Shown piece by piece: positions 15,855 to 17,656 of a stretch of DNA of 17,656 nucleotides (the stretch's first letter is position 1; every line of letters begins with the position of its first letter). Origin of the DNA: Actinomycetes bacterium (GTDB lineage Bacteria > Actinomycetota > Actinomycetes > Mycobacteriales > Mycobacteriaceae); contig JAEZKH010000448.1 of the NCBI GenBank assembly GCA_023415515.1, positions 1 to 17,656 on the forward strand, written 5' to 3'. The notes beneath the pieces were generated by a model. That model was not told the DNA's origin. It saw only the letters and a list, made by a program, of their open reading frames with translations, and made no database searches. Made by a program: the position numbers and the translations under genes.

Positions 15855-15880
15855 TTAGGCTGTGATCTCCTCGCTAGGCT
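15855..15880 (+). promoter_or_regulatory. TAGGCT direct repeat before the GntR regulator
   Basis: TTAGGCT (15855-15861) and CTAGGCT (15874-15880) lie 19 bases apart, ending 14 bases before the regulator's ATG. They might be -10 elements or binding sites for self-control. The rest of the 154-base gap after the BVMO shows no gene and no clear terminator. Confidence 0.25.
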
Positions 15881-15894
15881 AGGAAAACGAGCAT

Positions 15895-16674
15895 ATGACT
15901 GACCCGACATTCGAACCGCTCACGCGCGCTCCGGCCTACCAGGCGGTCGCAGCGCAGATCAAGAGTGAAATCTTCTCGGGCCGGATTGGCCAGGGAAGCT
16001 ATCTCCCAACCGAGATCGACCTCGCCGAACAGTTGGGCGTTACGCGTCAGACGGTCAGAGAAGCGATCAGGCTTCTCGAGAACTCCGGACTGGTCGAGCG
16101 CGGCAAACAGCGCCGTCTACGCGTTGCCCGACCCAGCCACACCTCGGTTCACGCTTCGCAGGCGGATGCACTCCTGCTTCACGGCATCACCTGTCGGGAG
16201 CTTTGGGAGTTCGAGCTGGCATTCGATCCCGGCATCGCCACGCTCGCCGCCGCGTATTGCAGCGACGACCGGCCCGAGGGCGCTGAGATGTTGTCGCGCC
16301 TGCGGCAGAATCTCCGCGACACTGCGGAGGTGTTGTCCGATCCCGAAGCGCTGGTAAAGGTGGATGTCGAGTTCCACGCGCTCCTCGCCGAGGCCACGGG
16401 GAACCGGGCGATCCAGCTTGCCCGCGTCCCCACGACGTCGATCCAATTTCCCGCCTACAGCAGGGTCCTTGGATTGATCGGAACCGGAAAACGACTGCTT
16501 GAGGCCCACACCCGCATCGTCGATGCCATTGGCAAGGGCGATGCGGCCGAGGCCGCCGAGTGGATGACCAAACATATTCGCGACTTCCGAAGCGGATGTG
16601 AGCTTGCCGGTCTCGACTTCGACGCACCAGTCGATCGGGCTGCCCTGCCGCCTCCGACCGCCGCCCCGGCCTAG
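15895..16674 (+). CDS. FadR-type GntR-family transcription regulator
   Basis: A 259-residue repressor-type protein. The N-terminal winged helix-turn-helix (about residues 12-78) has the GntR signature 'YLPTEIDLAEQLGVTRQTVR' and 'REAIRLLENSGLVERGKQRR'. The C-terminal FCD ligand domain (about 100-235) keeps candidate metal or ligand residues Asp157, His161, His205 and His227. FadR-type GntR proteins usually release DNA when they bind an acid or acyl-CoA made by the pathway they control. The ATG has AGGAAAACGA just upstream. Lying between the BVMO and the amidohydrolase, on the same strand and separated by 154 and 279 bases, it is the likely local regulator of the cluster; this is inference from position. 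The ligand is unknown. Confidence 0.93.
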   Translation: MTDPTFEPLTRAPAYQAVAAQIKSEIFSGRIGQGSYLPTEIDLAEQLGVTRQTVREAIRLLENSGLVERGKQRRLRVARPSHTSVHASQADALLLHGITCRELWEFELAFDPGIATLAAAYCSDDRPEGAEMLSRLRQNLRDTAEVLSDPEALVKVDVEFHALLAEATGNRAIQLARVPTTSIQFPAYSRVLGLIGTGKRLLEAHTRIVDAIGKGDAAEAAEWMTKHIRDFRSGCELAGLDFDAPVDRAALPPPTAAPA

Positions 16675-16875
16675 GGTGCCTCGGCGCCGGTTTCAAGAAC
16701 CCGCCAACAGCCCGGGCCAGCCCAGGCGTCGAGAAACCTCGCATGCCTCGTCTGACAGTCCTGCTCACCGGAGTGCCTGCGTGCCGTCCAGAAGCATTGT
16801 GAGGCATGAGCTTTGCACCGCAGTCACGTACGGCGGCGATAGGTCCTACTAAACGATTATCATTATATGAAGGGT

Positions 16876-16905
16876 TTGACTTCCTATCGGCAAACTGGCT
16901 AGATT
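16876..16905 (+). promoter_or_regulatory. SigA-type promoter of the amidohydrolase gene
   Basis: TTGACT (16876-16881) and TAGATT (16900-16905) are separated by 18 bases, within an AT-rich island (about 16850-16910) that stands out from the GC-rich surroundings. It is the best promoter in the window. A TACTAA element at 16847-16852 lies 23 bases upstream of the -35. The remainder of 16675-16875 shows no gene. Confidence 0.6.
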
Positions 16906-16918
16906 TGGGTGGAGTTCT

Positions 16919-16937
16919 GACAACTTGTCCGACACAA
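16919..16937 (+). promoter_or_regulatory. GACAA/TTGTC dyad, candidate operator
   Basis: GACAACTTGTC (16919-16929) is a perfect 5+5 inverted repeat, and its right arm forms a second dyad TGTCCGACA (16926-16934). The GT-N3-AC core of the second is typical of sites for FadR-type GntR regulators. It lies 13 bases after the -10 box and 17 bases before the ATG, where a bound protein would block transcription. Confidence 0.5.
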
Positions 16938-16953
16938 CATTGCGGAGTGAACC

Positions 16954-17656
16954 ATGGACGATCAGCACATCATCTTAGCTTCGGGGGACGGTCACGTCGG
17001 CGCCCTCGCTGAGTCCTACGGCGACTACCTGCCGAAGCGGCTGCAAGGGCCGTTCAAGGAGTACCTGCAGGGGCGAATTCCGCGCTACGCATCGGTCAAG
17101 GAAACGTCGTACTGGCCGGAGTCGTTCCGTAAATGGTTCGCGGACACTGAGGGATACGACCCGAACAACGGCACGCCGGTGGCGTGGGATCCGAAGATGC
17201 GTCTCAAGGCACTCGATCACAGCGGCGTCGCGGCCGAGGTGTTCTACCCCGACGATCAGAGCAACAACGATCCGCCTTGGGCATCGGGTCTGGCGACCGA
17301 GCCGTCCGGCATGACCGAGGGCTATCCTCCGGAGCTGATCAGAGCAGGCGCTCAGGCCTATAACCGGTGGCTCGCCGAATTCTGCTCGACGGACCCGAAT
17401 CGCCTGCTCGGTGCGACGATCCTCGGCACGTTGGACGACGTGAACTGGTGCTGCGAGGAAATCCATCGCGCCTACAACGACGGCCTCACCACGGGCGTGA
17501 TGTTGGCACTCGAGTACTACCTGCCGCCTTACCACCATCCCCGCTACGACATCCTGTGGGAGACGCTCTGCGAGCTCGACCTCCCCGTCATCGCACACAT
17601 CGGCCGAGGTGTGCCGCGCTATAAGGGCGACGACCCACGCATGCACATGGGCGTCA
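16954..17656 (+). CDS. Amidohydrolase-2 family protein (3' partial)
   Basis: The first 234 residues of a TIM-barrel metal-dependent hydrolase or decarboxylase (amidohydrolase_2). 'ASGDGHVG' carries the N-terminal metal motif Asp12-x-His14; 'FYPDDQSNN', 'AYNRWLAEFCSTDPNRLLGA', 'DGLTTGVML' and the barrel strand 'LPVIAHIG' with metal ligand His215 follow in the order expected. The rest of the barrel, with the last His and catalytic Asp, lies outside the window. Relatives include ACMS decarboxylase and other ring-acid decarboxylases as well as true hydrolases, so the reaction is open. The ATG at 16954 follows CGGAG (16943-16947). It has its own promoter and a dyad, and stands next to the GntR regulator. 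Confidence 0.85.
   Translation, partial: MDDQHIILASGDGHVGALAESYGDYLPKRLQGPFKEYLQGRIPRYASVKETSYWPESFRKWFADTEGYDPNNGTPVAWDPKMRLKALDHSGVAAEVFYPDDQSNNDPPWASGLATEPSGMTEGYPPELIRAGAQAYNRWLAEFCSTDPNRLLGATILGTLDDVNWCCEEIHRAYNDGLTTGVMLALEYYLPPYHHPRYDILWETLCELDLPVIAHIGRGVPRYKGDDPRMHMGV

Overview
The window looks like chromosomal DNA of a mycobacterium or a close actinobacterial relative. It is GC-rich, uses many GTG and TTG starts, opens with an Mce-associated membrane protein, and is packed with cytochromes P450, short-chain dehydrogenases (SDRs), HSL-type esterases and MaoC-like proteins, as in the lipid and terpenoid catabolic regions of these genomes. This is inferred from gene content; no rRNA or other marker is present. 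I saw no tRNA, insertion sequence or CRISPR array.

Layout. (1) 1-1454: the end of a probable mce-type operon, with a membrane-anchored Mce-associated protein (5' end outside the window) and a secreted RsiV/DUF3298-like protein. (2) 1636-3461: an overlapping SDR plus esterase pair, closed by a strong hairpin that also faces the convergent P450. (3) 3537-6989: two paralogous P450s pointing away from each other, with the decayed C-terminus of a third, different P450 between them; its heme cysteine is now tyrosine and its frame is broken. (4) 6990-7710: a decayed stretch holding a frameshifted Phd/YefM-type antitoxin and no toxin. (5) 7711-10054: a divergent SDR / APH-kinase-like pair around a 24-bp tandem repeat in which each unit is a dyad. 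The kinase-like protein lacks the usual catalytic His and Asn. (6) 10202-11440: a third intact P450, on the minus strand. (7) 11575-17656: a probable catabolic cluster, all on the plus strand: MaoC-like double-hotdog protein, HSL esterase, Baeyer-Villiger monooxygenase (BVMO), FadR/GntR-type regulator, and an amidohydrolase-2 family protein cut by the window edge.

How the genes may work together. The BVMO and the esterase 26 bases upstream form the classic pair that turns a ketone into an ester or lactone and then opens it. The MaoC-like protein, the amidohydrolase and the neighbouring P450 could act before or after that step, and the GntR protein is the obvious candidate regulator. Promoters before the MaoC-like and esterase genes share a GTACTA core between the -35 and -10 boxes. 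The amidohydrolase has a good promoter followed by a GACAA/TTGTC dyad. The substrate cannot be read from the sequence; a cyclic or branched ketone of terpenoid, steroid or polyketide origin is a reasonable guess.
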